DNA from: Streptomyces tirandamycinicus
GTDB lineage: Bacteria; Actinomycetota; Actinomycetes; Streptomycetales; Streptomycetaceae
NCBI RefSeq assembly: GCF_003097515.1
Contig: NZ_CP029188.1
Coordinates: forward strand, 992,001-1,056,000
Reading direction: 5' to 3'
DNA length: 64,000 bases
The position numbers and the translations under genes are program-made. Of the stretch, positions 1 through 8,304 are shown piece after piece (position 1 is the stretch's first letter; each line of letters starts with the position of its first letter). A model generated the notes under the pieces. It saw only the letters and a list, made by a program, of their open reading frames with translations, had not been told where the DNA came from and searched no databases.

Positions 1-697
1 GCTCGTCGTAGCGGGCCAGCACCGTCTGCAGGGTGCGGGCCAGGTCGTCGACCTCCGCGACCCGGGTGGGGTGGTGGTCCAGGCGGGTCGCGGTGGAGCG
101 CGGGTCCAGCCCGCTGGTGCGCCGCTGGAGCCGCCGCAGCGGCCGGGTGGCGCGGGTGGCGACCGCTCCGGCGGCGAACCCGGCCAGTGGCGCGGTGGTC
201 CCGGCCACCAGGAGCACACGGGTACGGACCAGGGCGAGCTGGGCCTCGCTCCTCGCGTCGGGCGAGAACAGCCACAGGGTGCCGTCGACGCGCTTCCCCG
301 GCCCGGTGAGGTCGACCGACAGCGCCCGCCAACTCGTCTCCCCGGCACGGACGGTGACCGGTTCCGGCGCCTGCGCGGGCAACGGTACGGACGCGTCCGG
401 CTGGGGTCCGCCGGAGGAGGTTCCCTCGGGTCCTACGAGGCGGATCCCCACATCCAGCGCCGAGTTGTAGAGACGCCGCTCCCGTGCCTGCTCCACCGCG
501 GGCGGGCGGCCGGCGGCGGAGGCCCTGAGGAGACCCCGCGCGTCCTGGGCGACGGTCCTGGCCCGGTCGCGCAGCAGGGCGTCCTGCTGGGCGTGGAGTT
601 CGGCGGCCACCAGCCGGACCAGCAGCCACCCGGCGGCCAAAACGAGCAGCGGGACCGTGACGCCCACGGCGAGCGCGATCCGGGTGGACAGCTTCAC
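1..697 (-). CDS. Sensor histidine kinase, N-terminal part (cut by window edge)
   Basis: The reading frame starts at a GTG that shares one base with the stop codon of the upstream response regulator and runs off the left edge after about 232 codons without a stop. A hydrophobic segment at residues 6-26 and a second near residues 160-185 bracket an extracytoplasmic loop, and the residues after the second segment (ATRPLRRLQ onward) look like a HAMP linker. The H-box and ATPase domain lie outside the window. Arrangement and tight coupling to an OmpR-type regulator indicate a membrane sensor that phosphorylates it. The signal cannot be read from sequence. Confidence 0.85.
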   Translation of the reverse strand, partial: MKLSTRIALAVGVTVPLLVLAAGWLLVRLVAAELHAQQDALLRDRARTVAQDARGLLRASAAGRPPAVEQARERRLYNSALDVGIRLVGPEGTSSGGPQPDASVPLPAQAPEPVTVRAGETSWRALSVDLTGPGKRVDGTLWLFSPDARSEAQLALVRTRVLLVAGTTAPLAGFAAGAVATRATRPLRRLQRRTSGLDPRSTATRLDHHPTRVAEVDDLARTLQTVLARYDE

Positions 698-1416
698 TAT
701 GCCGCCCCGCCGCCGCGGGTTCCGGGTTCCGCGCGCAGGACGAACCCGACGCCGCGGACCGTGTGGATCAGCCTCGGACCCCCGCCGGCTTCCAGCTTGC
801 GCCGCAGATAGCTGACGAACGTGTCGACGACACCCGTACGCACCTCGAAGTCGTAGCCCCACACACGGTCCAGCAACTGGTCGCGGGTGAGGACCAGACC
901 GGGGTTGCGGGCGAGTACGGCGAGCAGTTCGAACTCCCGCCGGGTGAGCGGTACCCGCTCTCCGTCCAGCCGGGCCTCCCGGGCGGCCGGGTCCAGCACC
1001 AGCGGGCCGGCCCGCAGCAGTTCGCCGTCGGCGGGCGGGCGCCGGCGGAGCAGCGCCTCGAGCCTGAGCACCAGCTCCTGCAGGGCGAAGGGTTTGACCA
1101 GGTAGTCGTCGGCCCCGGCCTGGAGGCCGGCTATCCGGTCCGTGGTCTCGTCCAGGGCCGACAGCATCAGCACCGGCACGTCGTCGCCGTCCGCGCGCAG
1201 CGTCCGGCACACCTCGATGCCGCTGATCCCGGGCATCGACACATCCAGCACGATCACGTCGGGGCGCCGGTCACCGACGCCGAGCAGCGCGGAGCGCCCG
1301 TCCTCGGCGAGTTCCACCGAGAATCCGCCCAGCCGCAGTGCCCGGGCCAGCGACCGGCGGATCGCCGCGTCGTCGTCGACCACCAGAACGCGTCCCCGCT
1401 CCACCGCCCCGGCCAT
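697..1416 (-). CDS. Two-component response regulator, OmpR/PhoB type
   Basis: 239 residues. The receiver domain has the acidic pocket VVDDD at 12-16, the phospho-acceptor Asp58 in IVLDVSMPG and Lys108 in YLVKPF. The C-terminal half is a winged helix ending RLIHTVRGVGFVLR, the usual OmpR-family beta-hairpin. An in-frame extension exists upstream, but the ATG at 1416 is preceded by AGGAGG with normal spacing and directly precedes the first receiver strand, so it is taken as the start. The stop overlaps the kinase start by one base, so the two are co-transcribed. It resembles the MprA-type regulators of actinomycetes; the regulon is unknown. Confidence 0.93.
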   Translation of the reverse strand: MAGAVERGRVLVVDDDAAIRRSLARALRLGGFSVELAEDGRSALLGVGDRRPDVIVLDVSMPGISGIEVCRTLRADGDDVPVLMLSALDETTDRIAGLQAGADDYLVKPFALQELVLRLEALLRRRPPADGELLRAGPLVLDPAAREARLDGERVPLTRREFELLAVLARNPGLVLTRDQLLDRVWGYDFEVRTGVVDTFVSYLRRKLEAGGGPRLIHTVRGVGFVLRAEPGTRGGGAA

Positions 1417-1588
1417 GTGCACCCTCCTGCCCCGAACCCCCCGGGGCCCGGCTCCTCTGCGGGCGACCATCGTGCACCATGGGCGCCGCGGACCGGACCG
1501 GAACCCCGGCCCTCCCGGAGGGCCGTGCCGGGGGTGCGGGACCCCGCTCACAGGGAATCCCCAGGCGGGCCGGTTACCTTCCGCGGCC

Positions 1589-2506
1589 ATGACACGGCAT
1601 CGATCCCCCGCGCGTTCCGGCCCCCGTATATCCGCCGCCGCGGCCCTGACCGCGCTGCTCCTCGTCCCGGTCGGAGCGGCCGTCTTCGCCTGCCTGGCCT
1701 GGCCGGAGGGCGGGTCCGTGAGCGGCGCTCGCGCCGAGCCGGCCGGCGCGGTGCGGACCCCCGGCCCGTCGGCCTCCGCCGGGCCGTCCCTGGACGAGGG
1801 GCTCGACGCCGCGACCGAGGCGGTGCGGGCGGGGATCTCCGGGCATGTGTCGGTGGCCCTGATGGACGTGGACACCGGGCAGAGCGCCACCGCGGGCGAC
1901 AGCCGTACCTATGTCACCGCGAGCATCGTCAAGGCCGATGTCCTGGCCGCGCTGCTCCTTCAGGCCCAGGACGCCGGGCGCCGGCTGACGGAGCAGGAAC
2001 GGCAGTGGGCGGCGGCGATGATCCGGGCCAGCGACAACGCCGCGGCGACCGCGCTGTGGGACGTCATCGGTGGAGCCGACGGCCTGGCGGAGGCGAACCG
2101 CCGGCTCGGGCTGAGGGAGACGGCTCCGGGGCAGGAGGGCCTGTGGGGTCTCACCGAGACCACCGCTTCCGACCAGCTGCGTCTGCTCAGGGCGCTGTTC
2201 ACCGCGGAGTCCGCCCTGTCCGGCACCTCGCGGGCCTACGTCCAGGAGCTGATGGGCTCGGTGTCCGCGGGCCAGGGCTGGGGGGTGTCCGCCGCCGGCG
2301 ACGCCGGGTCCGCGCGGCTGAAGAACGGCTGGCTCCCCCGGAGTGACACGGGCCTGTGGGTGGTCAACAGCATCGGCCTGGTGGAGAGGGACGGCCGCCG
2401 CCTGCTCATCGCCGTACTCAGCGACGGCCGGCCCACCCAGGAGGCGGGCATCACCCTCGTCGAAGGCGTCGCCGAGGGTGCGGCCGCCTACCTCGCCGGA
2501 CTGTGA
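1589..2506 (+). CDS. Exported serine beta-lactamase/PBP-like hydrolase
   Basis: 305 residues. Residues 14-37 are a hydrophobic export segment; a Cys at 35 is possible but a poor lipobox. The penicillin-recognising fold signatures are present in order: SxxK as SIVK (Ser112, Lys115), SDN at 148-150, and KNG at 245-247 in place of KTG. This fits a class-A-like serine hydrolase acting outside the membrane. Many Streptomyces paralogues of this type have no proven antibiotic resistance role, so peptidoglycan-related or generic beta-lactam hydrolysis are both possible. It is divergent from the two-component pair with about 170 bp between starts, so it may be a target of that pair (inference). The start ATG lies just ahead of the basic N-terminus. 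Confidence 0.8.
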   Translation: MTRHRSPARSGPRISAAAALTALLLVPVGAAVFACLAWPEGGSVSGARAEPAGAVRTPGPSASAGPSLDEGLDAATEAVRAGISGHVSVALMDVDTGQSATAGDSRTYVTASIVKADVLAALLLQAQDAGRRLTEQERQWAAAMIRASDNAAATALWDVIGGADGLAEANRRLGLRETAPGQEGLWGLTETTASDQLRLLRALFTAESALSGTSRAYVQELMGSVSAGQGWGVSAAGDAGSARLKNGWLPRSDTGLWVVNSIGLVERDGRRLLIAVLSDGRPTQEAGITLVEGVAEGAAAYLAGL

Positions 2507-2658
2507 GACGACGTCGGGGGCCACGGCCCGGGCTCGTCCGAGGGCCGGGCCCCGGCCCGTGAGGCCAGGGCCACGCACGCTCGGCCGTCCCCCGGCCGAC
2601 CGCGTCGGATACCGTCCCCCCGGTCGTCCGTCCCCTCGGTCGTCCGTCCCCCCGTGGG

Positions 2659-4533
2659 CTATCTCCCGTTCTCGCCGCTCCCGTTCTCCCCGCTCCCGTT
2701 CTCCAGCAGGTCCCTGAGTTCCGCGACCGCCTCGCGCAGGCGGTCCGCGAAGGCGCGCATCCGGTCCGCGACCGGCACGGGCGTGCTCAGGTAGAGGTTG
2801 AAGCGCTCGGGGAGCAGTACGTAGGCCACCCCGATGCAGCGGCTGCTGGTGGAGCCGAAGCCGAAGAACTGGATGTGGTGGGAGGGCGCGGAACTGGTGC
2901 TGAGGTAGTCGTCGCGCATCTTCAGCCAGCCGGGGGTGCGGTAGAGGGCGGGCTGCTCGGTGACACCCAGTTCCGGGCCGCGGCGGCGCTGGACGAGTTC
3001 CAGTTCCCACAGGTGCTGCTCGGGTACCTGTCCGGCCTGCGCGGCCTTCGCCCGGGCCACATGGGCGTCGGCGGCGGCCCGGAAGGCGGCGAGGCGGCCC
3101 GCCGGGGAGACGGCGGGATCCTCCATCGCCGTGACGAACGCCCGCATCTCCGGGGTGACGACGCGCATGGCCTCGGTGCGGCCGTTGCGGTACTGCCGGG
3201 TGGCGATCGATTCGTACGTGGCACCCAGCAGTCCCTTGGCGCGCTGGTGGGCGAGCTGGTAGGCGCACTGGACGAAGGCGTCCGGGGACACGCCCAGGGA
3301 CTTCGCCGTGGTACTCCCGAAGTCCGGGAAGGTCACCGTGGTGGTCGCGGTCGCGTCACCGTACGCGGCGAAGGACTCGGCAGCGGCGCGCACCTTCTCC
3401 CGGAGCGGCGCGTCCAGTGCGAAGACGACCGGCTCCAGGGCGGGCAGGCCCTGGGAACGGGCGCCCGAGCGGCGGGAGTGCTCCTCGGCCGAGGTGCCCA
3501 GGAGGAAGTCGGTGAAGCCGAGGATGGTGGTGCCGTCGAGCTCGCAGTGCTCGACGTTGATGCCCGCCCGGCCGTCCGCGAAGACGACGAAGGACACGGC
3601 CTTGTCGAACCAGCGGTTCCCGCGGTCGCCGTAGAGCAGTTCGTCGCACGCCTCCTGCACTCCGGCGGGCGCGAAGTCCTCCAGGCTGACGCAGAACAGC
3701 GCCGTCTCGACGACGTCCAGCGACTCCGCGTTGCGCGGGTCCACACGCAGCAGTTCCTCGCGGGCGGCCGCCCACTCCGCACGGGCCATGGTGGTGAGGT
3801 GGCCCACCGAGGTGCCCGGCGCCGCGGGTTCGGCACCGGCCTTCACGACCGCGTGCAGTCCGGCCTCCAGGTCCCGCAGGCCGTACGGGACGCCGTCCGC
3901 GCCGACCACGTCCAGCCGGAACATCCCGCCGCGGAAGAACACCACGATGTGCCGGGCACCCGACGGCCCGGGCCGGTCCGCGCTGTAGGGGGCGCGGACC
4001 GTGTCCTGCCGCACGCCGGGAATCCGGGTGGTGGAGTAGAGGAACCTGTTCTGCACCATCGACTGGGGCACTCCGCGCTGCACCACCGGCGGGAGCTGCT
4101 CCCGGTCGAGCAGGCCCTTGTGGTGCAGCGCCCCCGCGATCACCCCGGCCGCGCGCGGCACCTGCCCCTCGCCGCCGTCCTGGAACAGGAAGAAGAAGTT
4201 GGCGTTGAGCGCGATACGGTCCCGCCTGCCGAGGTAGCGGTACGGCCAGAACGTGTCCAGCCAGCTCTGCACACCCTCGGTGGCGTCGTACTCCTCCAGT
4301 GCGGCGTGCAGCACGCGGCCGGGGCCGTCGGGCCGGAGGAAGGCGGCGACCTCCGCCTCGGTCGCCGCCAGTTCGTCCGCGGTCAGCAGCGGCGCGCACC
4401 AGGAGAGGAACCTCTCGCAACTGGCCTCCGGCGTGGGGAGCGGTACGCGCGGCAGGCTCTCCTCGTACGCGAAGGTGGAGGGTGCCGCGCCGGGCTCCGG
4501 CGCCTGAGGCGCGGAGGTCTGACGGTTGTTCAC
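2659..4533 (-). CDS. Choline/carnitine O-acyltransferase family protein
   Basis: 624 residues, the normal length for the family. The catalytic His sits in HCELDG (about residue 328), the HxxxDG motif of carnitine and choline acyltransferases. The conserved Ser-Thr-Ser motif is in GFGSTSSRCIG (about residue 560). Known members move an acyl group between CoA and the hydroxyl of carnitine or choline. Bacterial members are uncommon and their acceptors mostly unknown. The GTG start overlaps the methyltransferase stop by four bases (GTGA), so translation is coupled. With the upstream methyltransferase and 2-oxoglutarate oxygenase the context suggests O-acylation of a hydroxylated, N-methylated small molecule. 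The C-terminus carries a small GSGEN duplication. Confidence 0.85.
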   Translation of the reverse strand: MNNRQTSAPQAPEPGAAPSTFAYEESLPRVPLPTPEASCERFLSWCAPLLTADELAATEAEVAAFLRPDGPGRVLHAALEEYDATEGVQSWLDTFWPYRYLGRRDRIALNANFFFLFQDGGEGQVPRAAGVIAGALHHKGLLDREQLPPVVQRGVPQSMVQNRFLYSTTRIPGVRQDTVRAPYSADRPGPSGARHIVVFFRGGMFRLDVVGADGVPYGLRDLEAGLHAVVKAGAEPAAPGTSVGHLTTMARAEWAAAREELLRVDPRNAESLDVVETALFCVSLEDFAPAGVQEACDELLYGDRGNRWFDKAVSFVVFADGRAGINVEHCELDGTTILGFTDFLLGTSAEEHSRRSGARSQGLPALEPVVFALDAPLREKVRAAAESFAAYGDATATTTVTFPDFGSTTAKSLGVSPDAFVQCAYQLAHQRAKGLLGATYESIATRQYRNGRTEAMRVVTPEMRAFVTAMEDPAVSPAGRLAAFRAAADAHVARAKAAQAGQVPEQHLWELELVQRRRGPELGVTEQPALYRTPGWLKMRDDYLSTSSAPSHHIQFFGFGSTSSRCIGVAYVLLPERFNLYLSTPVPVADRMRAFADRLREAVAELRDLLENGSGENGSGENGR

Positions 4534-5375
4534 TGCTGGTCTCGTTTCGGGTCGTCGGTGACTGCGGTGTCGTACGGCCGGGAGATGTAGAGCTGTGCGT
4601 GGAGCCAGCCTTCCGCCTCGAAGCCCCGGGCATCCACCCCGGCGGCCGCCATGCCGTCGAGGACGAGCGTCTGCTCCTCCGGGGAGGCGAACCTGCGCTG
4701 CCTGAAGACCTCGTCGACGCGGGTGGTGCGGTACCCCAGCCCGGCCAGGGCGTGTTCGACGCGGTCGAAGGGGAACATCCGCAGCACGAAGTGCGCCATC
4801 CACGGCAGGCGTCCGTCCTGGGCCCGCACCACCCGCGTCAGCGTCCGTTCGGTGACGTAGCCGAGGCAGCCGGTCGAGATCACCAGGTCCGTGCCGGCGA
4901 GCTGGGCGCGCTGGCGGGGTGTGGGGTCGTGGTTCTCCAGGTCGGCGTGGACGGCGTCGTCGAGGAAGCCCGCTTCGAGGGCGTAGGCCAGCGCTCCGCC
5001 CGCGGCGTCCAGGCCGACGAAGCGGAGAGGGCGCGCCGGGCCGCGGGAGCGGGCCAGTTCCCGGTCGCGCGCGAGCAGGGCCGCCCGGCTCTCGTCCCCG
5101 GCCCGGGAGTCACCGTAGCGTTCGTACAGCTCGTCCAGGGTCGCGTCGTACTTCACCAGGGCGGCGTTGATGCCGTAGGAGCAGCCGATGTCCAGCACCT
5201 GCGGCACGGTGACCTGCCGGGACTCGCGGTACTCCTGGATCAGTTTGGCGAACCACGGTTTGGCCTGCTGGGGAACGCAGTAGCCGAGAGGGCGGAGCAC
5301 GGTGAAGTACGTACGGGGGTCGGGCTGGGCGTAGATGTGGTCGAGGGACACTTTTCCGGTGGCGTCGAATCGCAC
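4530..5375 (-). CDS. Class I SAM-dependent methyltransferase
   Basis: 281 residues, GTG start with GGAGGA about nine bases ahead. Motif I is VLDIGCSYG (about residues 60-68), followed by the acidic strand end FVGLDAA and a post-motif region TDLVISTGCLGYV, typical of the Rossmann-like class I fold. The N-terminus (HIYAQPDPRTYF) is not a sequence I can assign to a characterised substrate class. It lies between a Fe/2-oxoglutarate oxygenase and a carnitine-type acyltransferase in the same orientation and overlaps the latter by four bases. N-methylation of an amine to give a betaine-like acceptor is the natural guess, but O- or C-methylation cannot be excluded. Confidence 0.82.
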   Translation of the reverse strand: MRFDATGKVSLDHIYAQPDPRTYFTVLRPLGYCVPQQAKPWFAKLIQEYRESRQVTVPQVLDIGCSYGINAALVKYDATLDELYERYGDSRAGDESRAALLARDRELARSRGPARPLRFVGLDAAGGALAYALEAGFLDDAVHADLENHDPTPRQRAQLAGTDLVISTGCLGYVTERTLTRVVRAQDGRLPWMAHFVLRMFPFDRVEHALAGLGYRTTRVDEVFRQRRFASPEEQTLVLDGMAAAGVDARGFEAEGWLHAQLYISRPYDTAVTDDPKRDQQ

Positions 5376-5726
5376 GGGGTGCTGTTCCTCCGTGAGGTCG
5401 CTGGGTGGCCGGGCGCAGCAGTGCCGGGGCCGGGGTGGCCGAGGCGCCGGGGGCCGGGTGGCTGGGTGGCCGGTGACTGGGTGGCCGGGTGACTGGGTCG
5501 CTAGGTGGCTGGGTCGCTGCGTGGGGAGCGTCTGCGGGGCGGGACGGACGGCGACCGGGCGCCGGGCACGGTCGCCGGGCGCGCGCGGTGGCCGGGCGGC
5601 CGCGATGGTCGGACGGGCACGGCGGTCGGGCGGCTGCGGCGGTCGGGGACGGCGGTCGGGCGGCTGCGGGTACGGCCCCGGACACCGCAGTCGAGCAGCC
5701 CGGCCCGCGCACGGCCCCGGAGACCG
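5376..5726. repeat. Gap with degenerate tandem repeats
   Basis: A 351-bp gap between the oxygenase and methyltransferase genes. From 5456 to 5524 it consists of degenerate 8-10 base units of the type ggtggctggg or ggtgactggg. A 19-base unit ggcggtcgggcggctgcgg occurs at 5621-5639 and again at 5651-5669 (30-bp period). No convincing reading frame was seen. The repeats separate two genes that otherwise look like one transcription unit. Confidence 0.6.
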
Positions 5727-6596
5727 CTAGTCCAGCAGCCGGTCGCCGCGCACGGCCCGGCCTTCGGCCTCCAGATGCTCGGGCAGCACCCGCCCGAACA
5801 GCTGCCGGGTGCGGGCGACGCTCCCGATCACACCGGGGCGCTCGCTGTACGCGAAGATCGCGGAGTGGCGGGCGGTCCCGCCGCCGACGGGGCTCACCCG
5901 GTGCAGCGAGTAGCGGCCCTTGAACAACTGCAGGTCACCCGGGCGCAGGGGCAGGCGGCGGATCAGCCGGTCTCCACGGCCGTCGAGGACATCCCGTACG
6001 GCGGCGAAGTTCTCGTGCTGCGCGGACCGGATGTTGGGGCAGTACTCGAAGGCGCCGCCGTCCTCCGCCTCCCGGGTGAGCATGCTGACCGTGAACTCGT
6101 TGGTGTCGAAGTGCCAGGGGTGCTCCATGCCGGGCGGCACCACGTTGAGGACCAGCCCGGAGAGCGGGTCCGCCAGCTCGTACAGGCGCGGCAGCCCGAA
6201 ACAGCGGGCGACGAAGTCCCGGAACAGGTCGTTCGAGTAGAGCCTGCCGATCAGGGAGTCCTCGGGGATACGATCCCTGGCGACGAACGCGTTGCCGCGC
6301 TGGAAGGTCCTCCGGCCGGGGTGGTCCTCGGGTAGATCCGAGTCGACGGCGATGTTGTAGACGTTCACCGTCTCCGTGTCGTGGTAGGCGCGGGGGGCGA
6401 GCGACGAGCCCTCCTCGCGGAGGACGTCCCGGAGGGAGGGCCGGATGAAGTCCGGCAGGACGGTGCAGCCGAGGTCCGACAGCTCGCGCCGGGCCCCGGC
6501 CACCACCGCCTGCCCCTGGGAACCGTCGAGGTCGGTCAGCGGATACCGGTTCGTGTCGACCACCTGGTCAAGCGTGATGGCTTCCAGCGTGCTCAT
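5727..6596 (-). CDS. Fe(II)/2-oxoglutarate-dependent oxygenase (ArpA/BesD-like)
   Basis: 289 residues, ATG with GAGAGGA five bases ahead. The iron triad is visible as His162-x-Asp164 (HPWHFD) and His232 (RYSLHRV), with Arg243 placed to bind the 2-oxoglutarate carboxylate. The stretch GGAFEYCPNIRSAQHENF resembles the family that contains ArpA-like proteins and the lysine halogenase BesD, recalled from memory. Because Asp164 is retained (halogenases have Gly or Ala there) hydroxylation is expected rather than chlorination. Substrates of relatives are often free amino acids or amines. First gene of the probable three-gene pathway with the methyltransferase and carnitine-type acyltransferase. Confidence 0.85.
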   Translation of the reverse strand: MSTLEAITLDQVVDTNRYPLTDLDGSQGQAVVAGARRELSDLGCTVLPDFIRPSLRDVLREEGSSLAPRAYHDTETVNVYNIAVDSDLPEDHPGRRTFQRGNAFVARDRIPEDSLIGRLYSNDLFRDFVARCFGLPRLYELADPLSGLVLNVVPPGMEHPWHFDTNEFTVSMLTREAEDGGAFEYCPNIRSAQHENFAAVRDVLDGRGDRLIRRLPLRPGDLQLFKGRYSLHRVSPVGGGTARHSAIFAYSERPGVIGSVARTRQLFGRVLPEHLEAEGRAVRGDRLLD

Positions 6597-6630
6597 GCGG
6601 TCCTCTCGGCAGACGGGCCGGTGAGATACA

Positions 6631-6659
6631 TCAACTCAACTGAGGGAAAGCAGAGTTGA
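6631..6659. promoter_or_regulatory. Inverted repeat upstream of the oxygenase gene
   Basis: TCAACTC at 6631-6637 and GAGTTGA at 6653-6659 form a perfect 7-bp inverted repeat with a 15-base spacer, 35-63 bp upstream of the oxygenase start, in a locally A+T-richer stretch. Position and symmetry fit an operator or promoter-proximal regulator site. No regulator gene is adjacent. Confidence 0.45.
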
Positions 6660-6766
6660 ACTTCCCACAGCTCCGGTCGGCTTGTCTGTGACACGCCACA
6701 CGAGCGGCACGTCCGGCACCCCGGTCGGCCACGCCCCGGTCGGCCGTCGTCGCCTGCCGTCGCCCG

Positions 6767-6805
6767 CGTCGCGGGCGGGGACCCGACGGATCCCCGCCCG
6801 CGACG
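6767..6805. terminator. Strong stem-loop, probable factor-independent terminator
   Basis: CGTCGCGGGCGGGGA (6767-6781) pairs perfectly with TCCCCGCCCGCGACG (6791-6805) across a 9-base loop. No U-tract follows, which is normal in Streptomyces. It would end transcription of the minus-strand gene at 7112-7528, about 300 bp downstream of its stop, and would shield the oxygenase promoter. Confidence 0.6.
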
Positions 6806-7082
6806 GCAGAGCGCCGAGCACCCCCTGACGGCCGGACGACGTGGCCGGACGACGGCACCGGGCGGCGCGGGCGGTCCGCGCCTGCACGGGGCCGACGGCG
6901 ACGCGTTCCCGATCGCCCGACGCGGGTCCGCCGTACCCGCTTCGGCAGTTCGGCGGTACGGCGGTACGTCAGTCGCTGGTCTTCGGCCGTCGGTTGCCGG
7001 TGCTCGGTGCTCGGTGGGCAGTTGTCGGTCATCAGCCGACAGTTGTGGTCATCTGTCAGCTGTCAGTCGTCAGCTGTCATTT

Positions 7083-7528
<446 letters not shown>

Positions 7529-7561
7529 CGGCGACCTCCTGGCGCGGTGGTTGATCCCTCA

Positions 7562-7573
7562 CGAACTAGTTCG
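7562..7573. promoter_or_regulatory. 12-bp perfect palindrome in divergent promoter region
   Basis: CGAACTAGTTCG reads the same on both strands and is followed by the A+T-rich stretch attttac, which is rare in this DNA. It lies 34-45 bp upstream of the small-protein start and 85-96 bp upstream of the ArsC-like start. A dimeric repressor site overlapping the minus-strand promoter is the simplest reading. Confidence 0.5.
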
Positions 7574-7657
7574 ATTTTACCGGCCGCCACTGACAATCGC
7601 CCCTGGCCAGAGGGTGTTCAGGGTGTTCGAGTGACAGACGGGGAGTACGGTGCTGAC

Positions 7658-8041
7658 ATGGAGATCTGGATCAATCCCGCGTGCTCGAAGTGCCGTGGTG
7701 CGCTGCACCTGCTGGACGAGGAGGGCGCGTCGTACACGGTGCGCCGATACCTCGAGGACATCCCGTCCGAGAGCGAGATCCGCGACGTACTCGAGCGACT
7801 CGGACTGGAACCGTGGGACATCACCCGCACCCAGGAGGCCGTGGCCGGGGAACTCGGTCTGAAGGACTGGCCGCGGGACGCGGATTCGCGCGCCCGGTGG
7901 GTCAGGGCGCTCTCGGAGCACCCGAAACTGATCCAGCGTCCGATCATCACGGCGGACGACGGCACGGCGGTGGTGGCCCGCACCGACGAGGCGGTACGGG
8001 ACGCCCTCGGCCGCCGCGGACTCCGTACCCGCCGGAACTGA
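7658..8041 (+). CDS. ArsC-family (arsenate reductase-like) thioredoxin-fold protein
   Basis: 127 residues. The N-terminus MEIWINPACSKCRGALHLL has the ArsC-family fold start with a CxxC-like CSKC at residues 9-12, and PKLIQRPII at 89-97 matches the conserved RPI segment of ArsC/Spx proteins. The protein is likely a cytoplasmic thiol oxidoreductase. Streptomyces paralogues outside ars operons are not proven arsenate reductases, and no arsB, acr3 or arsR is nearby, so arsenic detoxification is not supported by context. A GTG about nine codons upstream is an alternative start; the ATG is chosen because family members begin at this strand. Confidence 0.85.
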   Translation: MEIWINPACSKCRGALHLLDEEGASYTVRRYLEDIPSESEIRDVLERLGLEPWDITRTQEAVAGELGLKDWPRDADSRARWVRALSEHPKLIQRPIITADDGTAVVARTDEAVRDALGRRGLRTRRN

Positions 8042-8184
8042 CACGGGGACGAGGGCGGCACGGGTGCGCGGGCCGGGCGGGTGCGGGAGCGGGCCGAGCG
8101 GGTGCGAGCGCGGGCCGGGCGGGTGGGCCACCCCAGGGCACCCGCCGGCCCGCCGTACGGCCCCACCCGCGCCACCTGCGAGAA

Positions 8185-8201
8185 CTTAAGCCTCAGTTAA
8201 G
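8185..8201. promoter_or_regulatory. CTTAA/TTAAG inverted repeat
   Basis: CTTAA at 8185-8189 and TTAAG at 8197-8201 flank a 7-base spacer, in an A+T-rich patch about 105-120 bp ahead of the secreted-protein gene at 8305. Candidate operator or promoter element; no known consensus could be assigned. Confidence 0.35.
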
Positions 8202-8250
8202 GAAGTCGCCGCTGAGACATTGAGCGGGCACCTCGGCCTACTCGTACGTA

Positions 8251-8261
8251 ACGGCACACGG
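8251..8261 (+). promoter_or_regulatory. Shared upstream 11-mer ACGGCACACGG, copy 1
   Basis: The exact 11-mer lies 44-54 bp upstream of the gene at 8305. The same sequence recurs at 12210-12220 and 46482-46492, each time upstream of a gene for an exported or membrane protein. Function unknown; it could be a common activator or promoter element. Confidence 0.4.
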
Positions 8262-8304
8262 AACCGATCCGGCCGCCGTTCAGAGCCGGGGACAGGAGCC
8301 TTAC

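Noticed and set aside
697..1890. Response regulator starting at 1890 (397 residues)
   Set aside because: The extra 158 residues have no domain and run antisense into the divergent hydrolase gene; the ATG at 1416 has a strong ribosome binding site.
5727..6596. BesD-type halogenase
   Set aside because: The iron-binding Asp164 is retained, whereas halogenases have Gly or Ala at that position.
7562..7573. LexA (SOS) box at CGAACTAGTTCG
   Set aside because: The actinobacterial SOS box needs GAAC-N4-GTTC; here the two halves are separated by only two bases.
7658..8041. Arsenic resistance operon
   Set aside because: Only a single ArsC-family protein is present; no arsR, arsB/acr3 or arsenic transporter is nearby.
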